Both the position numbers and the translations under genes were made by a program. A stretch of 64,000 nucleotides of DNA from Marsupella aquatica. Taxonomy: Eukaryota; Marchantiophyta. Below, piece by piece: positions 21,949-32,592 of the stretch. The stretch covers positions 28,892,001-28,956,000 of the forward strand of contig OZ316891.1 in NCBI GenBank assembly GCA_973895155.1, in the 5' to 3' direction. Positions within the stretch are counted from its first letter, which is position 1, and each line of letters opens with the position of its first letter. The notes beneath the pieces were generated by a model that was not told the DNA's origin, did no database searches, and worked only from the letters and a program-made list of their open reading frames with translations.

Positions 21949-22777
21949 CTTTGTACCAAAGATTGCATGTCTGGATCACTGTACAGACATGGTAAGTCAC
22001 AAGATTTCATTTCATAATCCTCCCACAAACCACTCCCACGAACCACGATGTACAGAATTTTTTAGAGGAGCACTCCGTAGAGCTCACCTTTATTTAATTA
22101 CCTGTCTTGCTTGCAAGTCACTCTCAACTCTGTTCTAGTCATGGCAGCCCATGAGAACTTCTACTCCTCAAGCAACAATTCACAATGTCCACATCTTTGG
22201 GTTCCACTGCACACTCCACGCCATGCCCATCGATAGTGAGACCCAAAGGTGAAGTCCCAATAGTGATTGAAGAAGAAGGCCACCCTACACCCTATACATA
22301 AAAGTGGGAATGTCTTGTATGAGTGGGCAAAAACTGAGTGTGAGAGGCAATATATTGCTACTTTCTTTGTAGGACTAAGGCAATGATGAGGAATGGAATT
22401 GTGACTCTATTGATGAAAACTACGGTTAGTAGGGTACATAGCCTGTTCTTGCTTCTCATTTATTGTATTGTATTACTATTATAACTCATGTCTTCTTAAT
22501 TCTGTCTTGGTTTCTCTCAATGCACAGGACATTGAAAAAAAGTGGGATGGGCAATCATGGCTTCATTTAAGATGACATGTTGAATGTTGCTAAGTACCAG
22601 CTCAAAATGGAGGCACACATTTTGACAGGATGGAGGGCCAAGTTTGACCAATAGTATGGACTATATGTAATTGCAATAGAGACACATTCATGTAGGGCAG
22701 AACATGGATGAATAAATAAGTGCACTTCATTTCACCATTGTCCTATATAGTTTCATTCATGCTATATTATTCCAAGT
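21949..22777. other. Spacer between ORF1 and transposase of the Harbinger element
   Basis: I see no coding signal. The AT-rich spacer separates the 3' ends of the two convergent transposon genes and belongs to the element. Confidence 0.5.
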
Positions 22778-24250
22778 TCAATCCTGCAGCTCACTTTGCA
22801 GCTTGAATGTCACCCTTTCGCTTCCACAAGTACTTATGTCATTCCTTAGATTGTAGTGGCTACTTACACTCTCTAGCTCCTTTGAGGCAGCCAGGTACTC
22901 TGTCCAGGGCATACTTCCTCTATGCAAAGTCAATAGAGGACCAGCCTCAACCCGGAAATCGTCATGATAGTCTCCTCCCTCATCTCCTATGATCACATTG
23001 TGTAAAATAATGCAAACCATGATAATAGTGTGGACTCTCTCCAGATGCCACAACCTTACGAGCTATTTCACAATTCCCCATTATTCTGGTTTGTAGAATG
23101 CCAAATGCTCTCTCCACATCCTTCCTGACACCCTCTTGGCACCTGGCAAACAAACTCTTCTTCTCTGTTTAAGGCTTGTGAATTGTGCTGACAAAATAGA
23201 ACCACTTTGGATAAATGTAGTCTACCAGATGGTAACCATGTTTGTACTCTATGCCATTCACCTTGTAGGGGAATGCTCATAATGTTGATGGAACATGTCA
23301 TGAACCAAAGGAGATTGGTCTAAAACATTGAAGTCATTGTTCCCACCAAGTAGACCAAAGAATGCATGCCATATCTAGAGTTCTTGATCTGCAATTGCCT
23401 CCAATACCATGGACTTGTTGCCGTCCTTGTCGGTGAATTGCCCATGCTAGGCAACATGGCAAATTTTCCACTCGGGGGTTTGAGTTCCACAAAAATGGCA
23501 CATCACGTGCGACAAAGTATAGGGTCCTTTTATTGGTTCAAATGGAATACTTAAGAATTTTCAGAGAAGAGCAATAGGGTCTTTCAAATCAAATTTTGAG
23601 ACTTATAAGAACATTAGGGTCCTTATAACCAAAATTTTAGAATATTCCAAGAATATTCTAGCTTTATAGGGGTTGAAAAAATATATTTTTTCTTACATTT
23701 TAGGGGGTCCAAGGCCTAAAAACATCGCAGGTGATGGGGAGGCATGCATATAGTGAGATCCCCAAGATTTTCCACTGACCTCATAGTGCATGCAATCTAG
23801 TGATGCAAACATTCAAGGAAACCCTCCCCTCATTGACAGCAAGTAATCTCAAGAAATCACTCATATCTGGCTTTTTCAAGTGCGTATGTTCATACAATTC
23901 ATGGATTGTCAAACAAAGTACAAATAAGTTAGTGCAATTGATTCTACCAACCTACAGTACTTGTATGTAGCATTGGCTCCAGTTCCAAAAGCAAGTTGTC
24001 AAAGAATGCGCAATTGTGATTTTTTGTGGATCAAATAGTCCCATTTTATTTGCAACATCTTGTTTTTGATCAAAAAGTGTGTAGTGAGCATGAACTGCAA
24101 GAAGGATCTTATCAAATGATCTACAAGTCATCCTCAACCTAACTCAAAAATCTTTAATTGGTGTTGTATGTATAGTTCTCTGCAAAGTAATCATCCCAAA
24201 TGAGTTGATGTCCTCTCTCTTTCTGATCTTTTATGGGCTTCTTCCCTCAC
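22778..24250 (-). pseudogene. PIF/Harbinger transposase (DDE_Tnp_4) remnant
   Basis: Reading the minus strand, the blocks appear in family order. They are WDDYFAENYTYN (about 24230), the RSFDKILLAVHAHY helix (about 24120), a SLDCMHYE-like first-Asp block (about 23800), GQFTDKDGNKS with WIWHAFFG and the NDFNVL second-Asp block (about 23450-23340), YHLVDYIYPKW (about 23210), ARCQEGVRKDVERAFG (about 23130) with the third acidic position, and IIMVCIILHNVII (about 23020). The reading passes through at least one TAA, one TAG and several frameshifts, and a MITE sits after the first Asp block. The enzyme would cut and paste DNA but cannot be made from this copy. Confidence 0.82.
23473..23766 (-). mobile_element. 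Mutator-like MITE, copy 1, nested in the Harbinger transposase
   Basis: This 294-bp non-coding insertion is flanked by perfect 10-bp direct repeats attttccact at 23463-23472 and 23767-23776. Its ends resemble inverted repeats of the type (c)tcgggggtytcact. Near-identical elements lie at 42915-43154 and 51129-51404. The 9-10 bp target duplication and lack of coding capacity fit a Mutator-superfamily MITE. Removing it with one repeat copy lets the transposase reading pass between two conserved blocks in one frame. Confidence 0.88.
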
Positions 24251-25180
24251 ACTGATTCCCTCCTGGTTGTCGTTTCTGCTCAATTTGGGTGATTGATTGG
24301 AGAGACAAGGTGCCTATGAGAATGGCCTCCCAGAACTTGTGCTTTTCATCCATTGCAGTGATCTTAACATCAATCTGTGCCTACAATCTTTGTCAGCCAA
24401 AAACAGTATGTTTTGATTGTTTGCACTAAATCAACAATTCTTGCAGCAGTTTGTGGGTTTGAATTGTAAGCAATCATGTTTCACATGGTAACACGTGCCA
24501 GGCATGAGTGCAAGGGTGTAGTTGGATTCGGGCTGAGGAGCGATTCAAGCCGTCCACACCCTGCCAAACAACTTGTGATGTAGGCATCCGGCCCCAAAAC
24601 TGGTGTGAACACTCTTAGGAGCAAACTTAGATGAGAGAACCCCAATTGGAAAGCATGAGGTATTCTCAGGCATGTTGCCCAACGACCCTATCTAATTGCT
24701 ATTTCATCATTTCCTGCCCCATGCGAGTGGGATGACTCCACAAGCCATCCCAAAGGACCTGGTGCAAACTTCCCTTTCATGTTTTTGGCTTGCTTGATTA
24801 TTGCCCTGGATATTGGACTGGGGTTGCAACTCAGGTACATGGAATAGTACCACAGTAATTTTTAAGGATTTTTCAAATTGCATGTGTGGCCATTTGTATC
24901 TTGAGTCAAGGGGGAGATATTAGAATATAACTAGTATACAATTCCTAGATTTTATTCTTAATTTTTGTTCTTATAGCTCATAAACCCCACAGATGGGGGC
25001 CTGTGGAAGCTGATGCCTGTGGAGGCATATCAGCGTTGTCGTGGGGATTCTTTTTAGAAGGCAAGAATCCATATTATGTTATTTGAGTTTATGTGAAGAG
25101 GGTTTTACTTAAAAGCTTCATAGTAGTACTATTAGAGCATATATGTTACATTCTATATGTAGTATGTACATTTTACAATG
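24251..25180. other. Non-coding flank of the Harbinger element
   Basis: No gene could be supported. The segment may include the outer end of the Harbinger element, for example a g/c-rich caccctgccaaacaactt stretch near 24557, but no matching inverted end was found on the other side. Confidence 0.45.
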
Positions 25181-25435
25181 GTACACAGTAGTTCCACCAT
25201 TTACACATAGTAGTTTTACAAACTAGATGCATAGTAATTCCACCAACTACGCATAGTAGTTGCACCAATTACGCATAGTAGTTTCACCAACTACGCATAG
25301 TAGTTGCACCAATTACGTATAGTAGTTTCACCAACTACGCATAGTAGTTGCACCAATTACGTATAGTAGTTCCACCAATTACGCGTAATAATTCCACCAA
25401 CTACGCACGGTAGTTCCACCAACTATGAATAGTAC
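25181..25435. repeat. 22-bp minisatellite with internal dyad, about 11 units
   Basis: The unit is of the form accaactacgcatagtagtt plus two bases. It is repeated about 11 times in register, alternating between caac and caat versions. Each unit has a small dyad, ctac...gtag. There are no spacers, so it is a minisatellite and not a CRISPR array. It lies about 100 bp upstream of a TATA-like box. Confidence 0.93.
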
Positions 25436-25529
25436 TAGCACACTTATAGGTGCTTGATGCTTGCCACTTGGCTTCCATCCAAGGGTCAAGGCATCGATCC
25501 ATGCCCTCTTGGAGAACACAAAGGGGCAC

Positions 25530-25537
25530 TATAAATA
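25530..25537 (+). promoter_or_regulatory. Possible TATA box (TATAAATA)
   Basis: A TATAAATA sequence lies between the 22-bp array and the AT-rich open frames starting near 25742. The spacing suits a plant core promoter, but no start site is known. It might also be the promoter within a retroelement terminal repeat. Confidence 0.35.
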
Positions 25538-25741
25538 AAGTGAAGAGGAGCACACTCTCCTCATTCGCATTTGTTTGATCTATCGTGTCGGACTCGCAAC
25601 ACTGTAAGGAACTCTTCCCCTCTTGTGCACATGTTTTGTTTATTATTTACCTCCATGCTTGGGTACTAACTTGATTGTTAGCCTTAGAACTATTTTATGT
25701 TTTATGTTTATTAGTCTTGAGATCAATTTAGTGTGCTTGTA

Positions 25742-26273
25742 ATGAATAATATGATAAATGGAGTATCTAGAGTTTATCCCCCACCTGCTGTGCCATTTTT
25801 CAATCTTTTCTTAATTAGAATTCATTGTCTTAGCAAGCATACCATGAGAATGCATCTTCTTTATCATTTTGGGTTTGAGTTAATGGAAACAGTTATGAAT
25901 AGCGATGCACCATTTGTATACCCGATTGTTGTTTATGGAAATGAATGGAATGTAACTATTTTTATTTTATATTAGATGAATTTTAATAGACAATCCGTAA
26001 ATGTACCGGAGTTAGATTTGAATAGGCTTCCTAATAATGTGTCTGATTTTCCTTCATCTATTGACATTAGAGTGATATGCCGTAAGAAGGTTGATTGTAG
26101 AGATGTTTTAGTTAGAACATATGGAGATGAAAGATACAATGTTATGCTTAGGATGCCAGAGCCTGTGATTATATCATCTATGGTAAATCTTAAGATCATA
26201 GTCTTTGTTTTCTATAATTGACTTATCTAATTGTAGGATTCGTTGGAAATTGTAATCTATGACTTGACTTGGG
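25742..26273 (+). CDS. Hypothetical AT-rich ORFs with a possible intron
   Basis: An ATG at 25742 opens 78 codons ending in TAG. A second frame starts directly at 25976 (ATG) and runs for 81 codons. Near 26183 a clean donor (ATG|GTAAAT) and, at about 26237, an acceptor (TTGTAG|GAT) would join, in phase, the segment MPEPVIISSM to DSLEIVIYDLTWE before another GTAAGT donor. This gives a two-exon reading of plausible protein composition. No family was recognised. It could be a captured gene fragment or part of an unrecognised transposon. Confidence 0.3.
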
Positions 26274-27243
26274 AAGTAAGTTATGTGGAAAGAGGATAGG
26301 TCGATTCGAGGCTTAGTGTGAGGAAGCCGCTCATCGTAGAGTGGGACAAAGGCTGTGAGAGATATTTTAGAGGATAACGGTGAGAGAAATTGATCGACAA
26401 AGGGGATCGCAAGGGTAATGTGAGGTGAGAAAAGACGTATTTTGGAAAGGTTTCTTCCAAGATAGGAAAAACAAGAGCTCGGTGCTTCCCAAGAACTAAA
26501 GATTCTCCCGACAGCGTCCGGTTTTTAAGAGAAGAGGACACAGCCTTTTAAATTTTCTTTATTTATTCTTGACCATTGGATTTCCCTAGATTTAATGGTG
26601 GACCATCAGATTGGGGCTAAGGACACTGAAGTGCAGTGGAAAACTGGCAAATGAGACCCCAAACAGTGGCAACTTTTAGCCCAAAAGTGGGTAATGAATT
26701 AGGAGGAGGTGTAACTTGTCAAAATTGCGCCACAGGAAAATAGCATGGAAGGATCATCCTGAAACTACACTAGCTATATATCAGTTCTCACAATTTTAGA
26801 TTTCCAGTTGGTGTGGATTGAACTTTGGTGTTTACAGAGCACTGTCTAAATGTGAGCCACTGCCCTCGAACTCAGCTACTATGTTGTATCCAACTCTTGG
26901 ACAACTATTATCTGCTAGAACTTGTGGAAGGATAGGAGTACCCACTTCATTGAACACACCCGACCCCACCCACGAGGAGTTATCAGGAAATCTTGGCATC
27001 GACTCGGTATATACCTGCGCCGCGATTGGGCCCGGATTAAAGTTTGTATCTGGTTGGAATGATCACTTCTTGGGAGGCTCACAACGAGATGGCTGTTCAC
27101 TATGGCACCTGGGCTGGCCTTTGGGAACTCCACGAGGAATCTCTCCAAGTCCCACCAGTACCTCTTCGACCACCATGAGTCACTTTTGTAGTTCAGGTTT
27201 GGAAGTTGCACTGCAGACCGATTGTTTGGAGCTTTTGCTCCCC

Positions 27244-27331
27244 CACGGATCCCCTGACAGGAACCCCATCGGAACCTGGTCACTCCGCACGGATCCCCTG
27301 ACAGGAACCCCACTGGAACCTGGTCACTTGC
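27244..27331. repeat. 44-bp tandem duplication
   Basis: Two copies beginning cacggatcccctgacagg lie at 27244-27287 and 27288-27331, with only a few differences. Confidence 0.92.
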
Positions 27332-27554
27332 CGGTCTTTAAGAGTATGTTGTTCCTACTGTAGTTCCTAGATTACTTGTTTAGTTGTCCCTTATGGGCTC
27401 AGCAGCTTTCTCCCTGGTCCTGGGCCCACCGGCTTTAGCACATAGACCTTGGTCCCTTGGGCTGGTGCCCCTTGTGGGCCCTCCGTTGTGGTTCTTTCCA
27501 GGCAAGAAAAACTGTTTGGACACCTTCGAGAACAATATTCTTAGGAGTTTGTAG

Positions 27555-27634
27555 TTTTGTCAAGGCCCTTGGGACAGTCCAATCCTGAGAGGTGCAAAGG
27601 TTTGTCAAGGGCTTTGGGACAGTCCAATCCTGAG
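27555..27634. repeat. 45-bp period duplication
   Basis: A segment containing gggacagtccaatcctgag occurs at 27555-27589 and again at 27600-27634. A more diverged third piece, tttgggactgtcc, lies near 27670. Confidence 0.85.
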
Positions 27635-28261
27635 GTGTAATTCTTTGGACTTGGGAGTTCTCACTAGGCCTTTGGGACTGTCCATACCTTCAGAACGATG
27701 TTCTAGAGAGGGTTTTTGGTTGACGTTTGTTTTGGCAAGGGGTTTAGGAGTCAGGAATGCAGCGGATTGAAATCCGACGTATGTGAAGTTTCCTCGCAGA
27801 TTTCTGGTCTGAGGTGAAATTGGAGGTGGGAATGAGCTGAAGAAGGCTATGGATGATGCTGGGTCAGATGTAGAACCCTTCGTCTGGTCAGGTTGTTGCA
27901 TCTTGTTGGCTATGTAGGCAGACAGATGTGTCCTCGGAGCATGTCTCAGCTGGCTGGGATGGCACTTCGCTCGGCATTGCGGAGAGCTGCAGGAAGAAGA
28001 AGACCTGGTGAAACTCAAGTGATGGAGAGGAGTCGCTCATCCGGTCCCTATGTCGCCCAGACTCGTAATGTGCTTCCACCGTTCCCTGCGTCTTAAAATT
28101 TGTTTACTTCAACGTTCTAGTTAGGATTCCTAGCAGCCGATCTCTCTCAAAAGATTTAGGGTTTATGGTCGACGTCGTTTGATAAACTCTTAGTTTCTAG
28201 TTTTTTTGGACTGAGTCCTCCGCCTTCACTTGCTCAATCACCCAAGGAGATGTAGGGTTTA

Positions 28262-29791
28262 ATGCCCGCCGATGATTTGATCTCTGAAATGTGTTCGCAC
28301 TCCCGTAGCAGGGGTTCGTCTTCTGTGTCTCATAAATCATGTTTTGACAGTGCAGAGTCGGAGCCATCGATTAGCGGGAGGAGCTTGGGCGTACAACTTT
28401 ATTTTGTGGCTTCCCGGGATTCTCCAAGGCTCGGTCAATGGTTTCAAAGCCATGGCGATATATTAGATCCCAGAGGTCTTCGGAAAATATTGGTGAATCA
28501 AGGAACACAATTGCTTGCTTTTTCTGTCGAGTCCGGCTCGCTTCCAGCGTCAGTTATCGGAAATGCGGACCGGAATGGTTGTATTTGGGGGTCCCAAGTT
28601 CGTAGAATATCCTCCAGTGGGTGGAACTCCTACCCTCGAAAGATGGAAAGGCCAAGATACTCGGGAAGAGAACTCGATCGCGACCATTTAGGCATACATG
28701 CAGAGAGGCAGGCTAGATTCAATGAAAATTTTAAACGCCTGCCTGTCGTTAAGAAGCCCGTGGCAGAATACAGACAATCCATTGTGGATAATAGTATGAA
28801 AAATATGGCTCTTGTGCCCAAAAAATGGAAGCGAGCTCTTCCTACCAAAGAAGTCATGGATGCTGTGATGTATTTGAAACGTGCAAAGAAGAACCGAGAC
28901 GAGGTTAAGGAGGTTATACGGAAGCGAGTTGCAAGGATGCTTAAGTTGGAGATGATGCTCGTTTTGTCTGAGCTGCAGCGTCTCGATGAGTGTTTTCTTG
29001 CACATCAGGTCTTTTCTACGCGCTTACATCTCAATTTGAATTGTCTCTCTTGTCTAGCAGTGTAGCACGTATCTTGTGAGGAGACTTAGCTACTGTGCTC
29101 GGTCAAAGTATTTGGAAGCTCATGTAGTTTTAGATGTTCATGAGATTTCTGTGTAGGAATAATTCCTTTCCCAAAGAAATTAAGGTGATCATTTTTAGAC
29201 ATTCTGCAGGCCCAAATGATGGCATGCTTAAATGGTAGCTTAATGAACGAGATGCCTGATATGAAGATCCTCAAACACTGTCAAAATGAAACGAGTAGAT
29301 ACTTGGATTCTACAAGTTTGCTAGGAGTCTTCTTCATAGGAGTTTTGTGCCGTATATACAGTGCACGATCTGTAGATTAAGGTGCTTGATATTATGACGC
29401 TCCCTTCCTTAATGAAACTGATACCCACCTTGTATATTCTGAACAGGTGTTCAACGCAGTCCGCAAAGAAAGCTGGTACAAACCCAATGTCTACTTATAT
29501 CAAACTATGGTGCAGACTTTTGGAAAGAGCAAACAAACCAATTCTGCTCTGAGAATGTTTGAGGAGTTGCAGTCTGAGGGATTGCAGCCTGATCAGAGCA
29601 TCAAGAGGGAGCTTCTAAGAGCTTATGTCATCTCTGGTATGATGACGGAAGCAATAAAGGTATACAACGAGATACAGAGTGAAGGCCCTCTAGACAAGGC
29701 AGCCAGAAGTATATTGTTCCATGTACTAAATGATGAGCAAAAGCTGGAGCTTGCTGTTTATGAGAAGGCACAGGGATACGACTGGAGCTGA
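28262..29791 (+). CDS. THA8-like pentatricopeptide repeat protein (2 exons)
   Basis: The exons are 28262-29008 and 29447-29791, joined in phase 0, encoding 363 residues. The second half contains helical PPR motifs: LKLEMMLVLSELQRLDE leading into VFNAVRKESWYKPN (about 228-263), then VYLYQTMVQTFGKSKQ... ending in LQPD, then a third motif ending before PLDKA. This matches the short plant PPR proteins of the THA8/At1g62350 group, which bind organelle RNA and support intron splicing or RNA stability. The serine-rich N-terminal part would serve as a transit peptide, but chloroplast or mitochondrial targeting cannot be decided. The donor CAG|GTCTTT is weak while the acceptor GAACAG|GTG is good. The join rests on the family's AxQVFxxVRKE reading across the junction. 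The start ATG is the first in frame after upstream stops. Confidence 0.85.
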
Positions 29792-31029
29792 TAAATATCT
29801 TCATTGACTGGCATGACACCTGGAAATTCTGAGTGCGGATGCTCTCTTCACCGAAATTTTGGATTTGGGATGACACTTGTCCGAGACTCGCTTCGTAGCA
29901 AGAGTGCGGTAGCCGGAGATTCAACTTTGAGACCTCTCAAGTGATCTTGAAACTTCAGTTAACCCAGGCAAGGCTAAGGACGGAGACCTGACACTCCTTC
30001 TGTTTCTCTGTGATGCTGGCTAACTGTAGTTGCAGAGACTCTTGAGTAGTCACAAAAGTACATTGTAAACTCGTTGGAACAATTTGACACGTATCTTATT
30101 ATCTTTGAAATCAGTGACATGTCTTGTATTTTTGAGAGCCCAATAGTGGGAGACGGCTGCGTTTTCAGCATGTTGCAGCGGCGGATGAAAATTCTCAAAT
30201 CACTTGAGCTCCGGAACTATGATCTGTATGCAGAGAACGATGAAATACTCACTCGAATCAAATTACTGTAGCTTCTCAACCTGGCCTATGAAGCTCTCAT
30301 ATTTTACAGCCTGACTGATTCTAATAGTGCAACAGTAGCTCGAATTCAGGGTCACTGCACCCTCCTGCCTGAGGACCAAACTAAACATAGTGCATAATCT
30401 GCAATACTGGTTATGATTCCCAAGGTTTTGTGCTCATTAATTTTTTAAAAGTGAACAAGTCGGTATCATTGAGCTACTGTAGGTAGCAAAGAGCCGAACC
30501 CTGAGGCATTGCGCGGGCATGCTTTCCTCTCCCGATGAATTCCGTAGACTTACATGTTCTTAAACGGAAGAGAAATTGGAGTCTAATTCGGTACACGATG
30601 AAAACAATTTCGCAAATAATATGGTGAGCTAAATGCCTTTCGAGTTTGACACAACCACGTCCTAGGATCCCAATGTGTCGACTTGTTGCAGAAAGGCAGC
30701 TTGAAAGCATGACACACTGTCTCATGCTGCGAGTTCAATTGAAGTAGTGAGAGCAAATTAACTTACGCATCTTTGTCCACGTACATCAGATCAGAACTTC
30801 TCTTCACTAGTCCTCAAAGTCGTTTGTTTCTATTCTTAACAAACAATGATGTTGAGTTCACAACCCACCAAGTGAAACTGAAACTGTGATGATCGGTAGG
30901 CTGTTCACTAGTTCTATTCCTAAATTGGACTTCTCTGGTGTTCCCATAGAACACTTACATCAAGACTTTGGGAAGTTCCAAGATCGCCGCAGTGACTTCC
31001 ACTGAACTAAAATCGAATCACCCAGGCCT
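29792..31029. other. 3' flank of the PPR gene, non-coding
   Basis: No gene is visible between the PPR gene and the convergent SANT-like gene. Both genes should have their 3' untranslated regions and poly(A) sites here. Confidence 0.55.
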
Positions 31030-32592
31030 TCAAGTACCTCCTTTGGAGTGATCAGGTAAGCCAGCGGGGCTGCTTTCAAACGGACTAGACCTTCTATGTA
31101 GCAGATCCATACCCACTCTCTCAATAGTGTCCTTCACCTCTTTCAAAATATTCGCTCTAGCTTGTTGGAATTGTGCTCGAATGAACAGTACAGTGCTTTT
31201 TTGTGAAGCCTCGTAAATGAGCTTATCAAAGTCATCACGTGGGTCACACTTACTGCTCTTACCTGTGTGGTTCCTCCTTCCGTATGCTTGCACTCTGTTA
31301 AGTACTTCTTTCCCTACTGGTAGGACTTCCTGCTTCAACCATGACTTCAACTGGAGAAGTTCCCTCTCCACCCTGTCAAAACCAACCTCTCGATCATCTT
31401 TATAATCCTCATGAGATGACATTTCCCCCTGATCCTGTCTCGCCTTCCTCTTGCCCAAATTTGCCATGTCCCGTCTTCCAGGAGGAATTTCGTCGCCTCC
31501 CTTGTGTGAGTCCGCGGCAGGAGCAGATGCAGGAGCAGGGTCTTGAGGAGAGGGACGTGTAGGGGCACTTGCAGGAGCAGAGGCTGGAGCAGGTACAGGT
31601 GTAGGAGTTGATGTAGGAACAGATGTACGAGAAGGTGAATCATCAGACGCAGGAGAAGCGGTAGAAGAAGGAGAAGGAGAAGGAGCAGGAGCAGGCACAG
31701 ATGTACGAATTGTAGGAGAACGTGCAGGAGCAGGTCCTGCAGAAGGCTCACTGTCAGGTGAACTTGGTGAAGGTATTGCAAGTCTAGATGAGGATCTGTG
31801 TTCAGTCTCGTGCTCAGATGCAGCCGGAGTGCTAACTGTCCTCTCCAGAGAGACCTCTTCCCTGTCATTTTCAGACACGTACTGTCCCCCAATGGGTAAA
31901 GGATTGAGATTAGGAAAATTTTGATACAAGTCATCCATATTTTGGATGATCTCAAATGTGAGACGTCGGGGTCGGACACCAGTCATTTTGTAATCCTTGT
32001 ACCTACTGGATAGATCAGTGAACTGTTTCATGCATAACGAACAAAGCCTCTCCTCTGAAATCCCAAAATCGTTGGGCATACAAGAAACTACTTCATCCCA
32101 ATGTATCTTGCCTTCTTTTGTGGCACAAACTCTGATTGCCGTGAGAAGGTTTATTCTTGTGACGTTACTCCAGGTCAATTGATGGCCCTTCTTGCCCCTA
32201 GATTTTCCTCTCATCACGCCTGGGGCTCTGCTCTTGGTATCCAGCGAGCCTCTAATTGTATTCCCCTTTGTTGCCTGTTTAACTGCAACTGTTTCTGGTA
32301 AAATTTCATCAAACTTTGCAATAACTTGTCTGGTCAGACGAGGTGGTTGGTCACCATCTTGCTTAAACTTTGTGTATGCCCTGTACAGATTGTCAAATTG
32401 CTTTGCACATAACCTGCTAAACATACTTTCATCCATGTCGGAGTCATTCTGGAGGCGACGAGCTACTTCTCTCCACTTCAGAGTGTGAGTTTTGCCTTCC
32501 CCTTTCACTACTTGTACGACTTCAACCAATTTAAGCCTGTTCGCATCAGTCCAAGGGTATTTCGTCTTAAGCCCATCCACTGGCATCGTCAT
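31030..32592 (-). CDS. Intronless protein with two SANT/trihelix-like domains
   Basis: This 520-residue protein has two related N-terminal domains. In the first (about 10-90), Trp14, Trp40, the CAKQF box at 62-66 and Tyr73 stand out. In the second (about 138-215), Trp141, Trp165, CMKQF at 187-191 and Tyr198 do. Each ends in P-R-L/RRLT. The pattern resembles SANT/Myb-like or trihelix DNA-binding modules. A proline/serine/alanine-rich linker spans about 270-365, a basic GKRKARQ tract (about 380-386) may be a nuclear signal, and a charged helical C-terminus runs about 400-500. A DNA-binding nuclear role is likely. The lack of introns and the resemblance to transposon ORF1 proteins make a domesticated transposon gene possible. 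The frame is fully open. Long leucine-rich frames on the same strand are shadows of the repetitive linker. Confidence 0.75.
   Translation of the reverse strand: MTMPVDGLKTKYPWTDANRLKLVEVVQVVKGEGKTHTLKWREVARRLQNDSDMDESMFSRLCAKQFDNLYRAYTKFKQDGDQPPRLTRQVIAKFDEILPETVAVKQATKGNTIRGSLDTKSRAPGVMRGKSRGKKGHQLTWSNVTRINLLTAIRVCATKEGKIHWDEVVSCMPNDFGISEERLCSLCMKQFTDLSSRYKDYKMTGVRPRRLTFEIIQNMDDLYQNFPNLNPLPIGGQYVSENDREEVSLERTVSTPAASEHETEHRSSSRLAIPSPSSPDSEPSAGPAPARSPTIRTSVPAPAPSPSPSSTASPASDDSPSRTSVPTSTPTPVPAPASAPASAPTRPSPQDPAPASAPAADSHKGGDEIPPGRRDMANLGKRKARQDQGEMSSHEDYKDDREVGFDRVERELLQLKSWLKQEVLPVGKEVLNRVQAYGRRNHTGKSSKCDPRDDFDKLIYEASQKSTVLFIRAQFQQARANILKEVKDTIERVGMDLLHRRSSPFESSPAGLPDHSKGGT

Larger units (their letters stand above)
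21145..24250. mobile_element. Decayed PIF/Harbinger element, convergent ORF1 and transposase
   Basis: Plus-strand remains of a Myb/SANT-like ORF1 (21145-21948) face minus-strand remains of a Harbinger transposase (24250-22778). The two-gene convergent layout is typical of PIF/Harbinger elements. Frameshifts and stops occur in both parts and a 294-bp MITE interrupts the transposase. Terminal inverted repeats and the 3-bp TTA/TAA target duplication were not identified, so the span given is only the coding part. Confidence 0.8.
26274..28261. other. Non-coding with local duplications, upstream of the PPR gene
   Basis: Overlapping open frames on both strands at 26818-27363 and 26915-27313 have no recognisable domain and partly consist of a duplicated 44-bp segment. 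Two short tandem duplications are listed separately. The last 200-300 bp should be the promoter and leader of the PPR gene. Confidence 0.5.

Noticed and set aside
25181-25435. CRISPR-like array
   Set aside because: Units are directly adjacent with no variable spacers, so it is a minisatellite, and the DNA is from a plant nucleus.
26818-27363. 181-codon plus frame and an overlapping 132-codon minus frame
   Set aside because: Part of both is a 44-bp tandem duplication, and neither shows a domain. They are probably open by chance in GC-richer DNA.
31347-31979. Long minus-strand frame encoding a leucine-rich run
   Set aside because: It is an out-of-frame reading of the proline/alanine-rich linker of the SANT-like gene. 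Repetitive codons keep alternative frames open.
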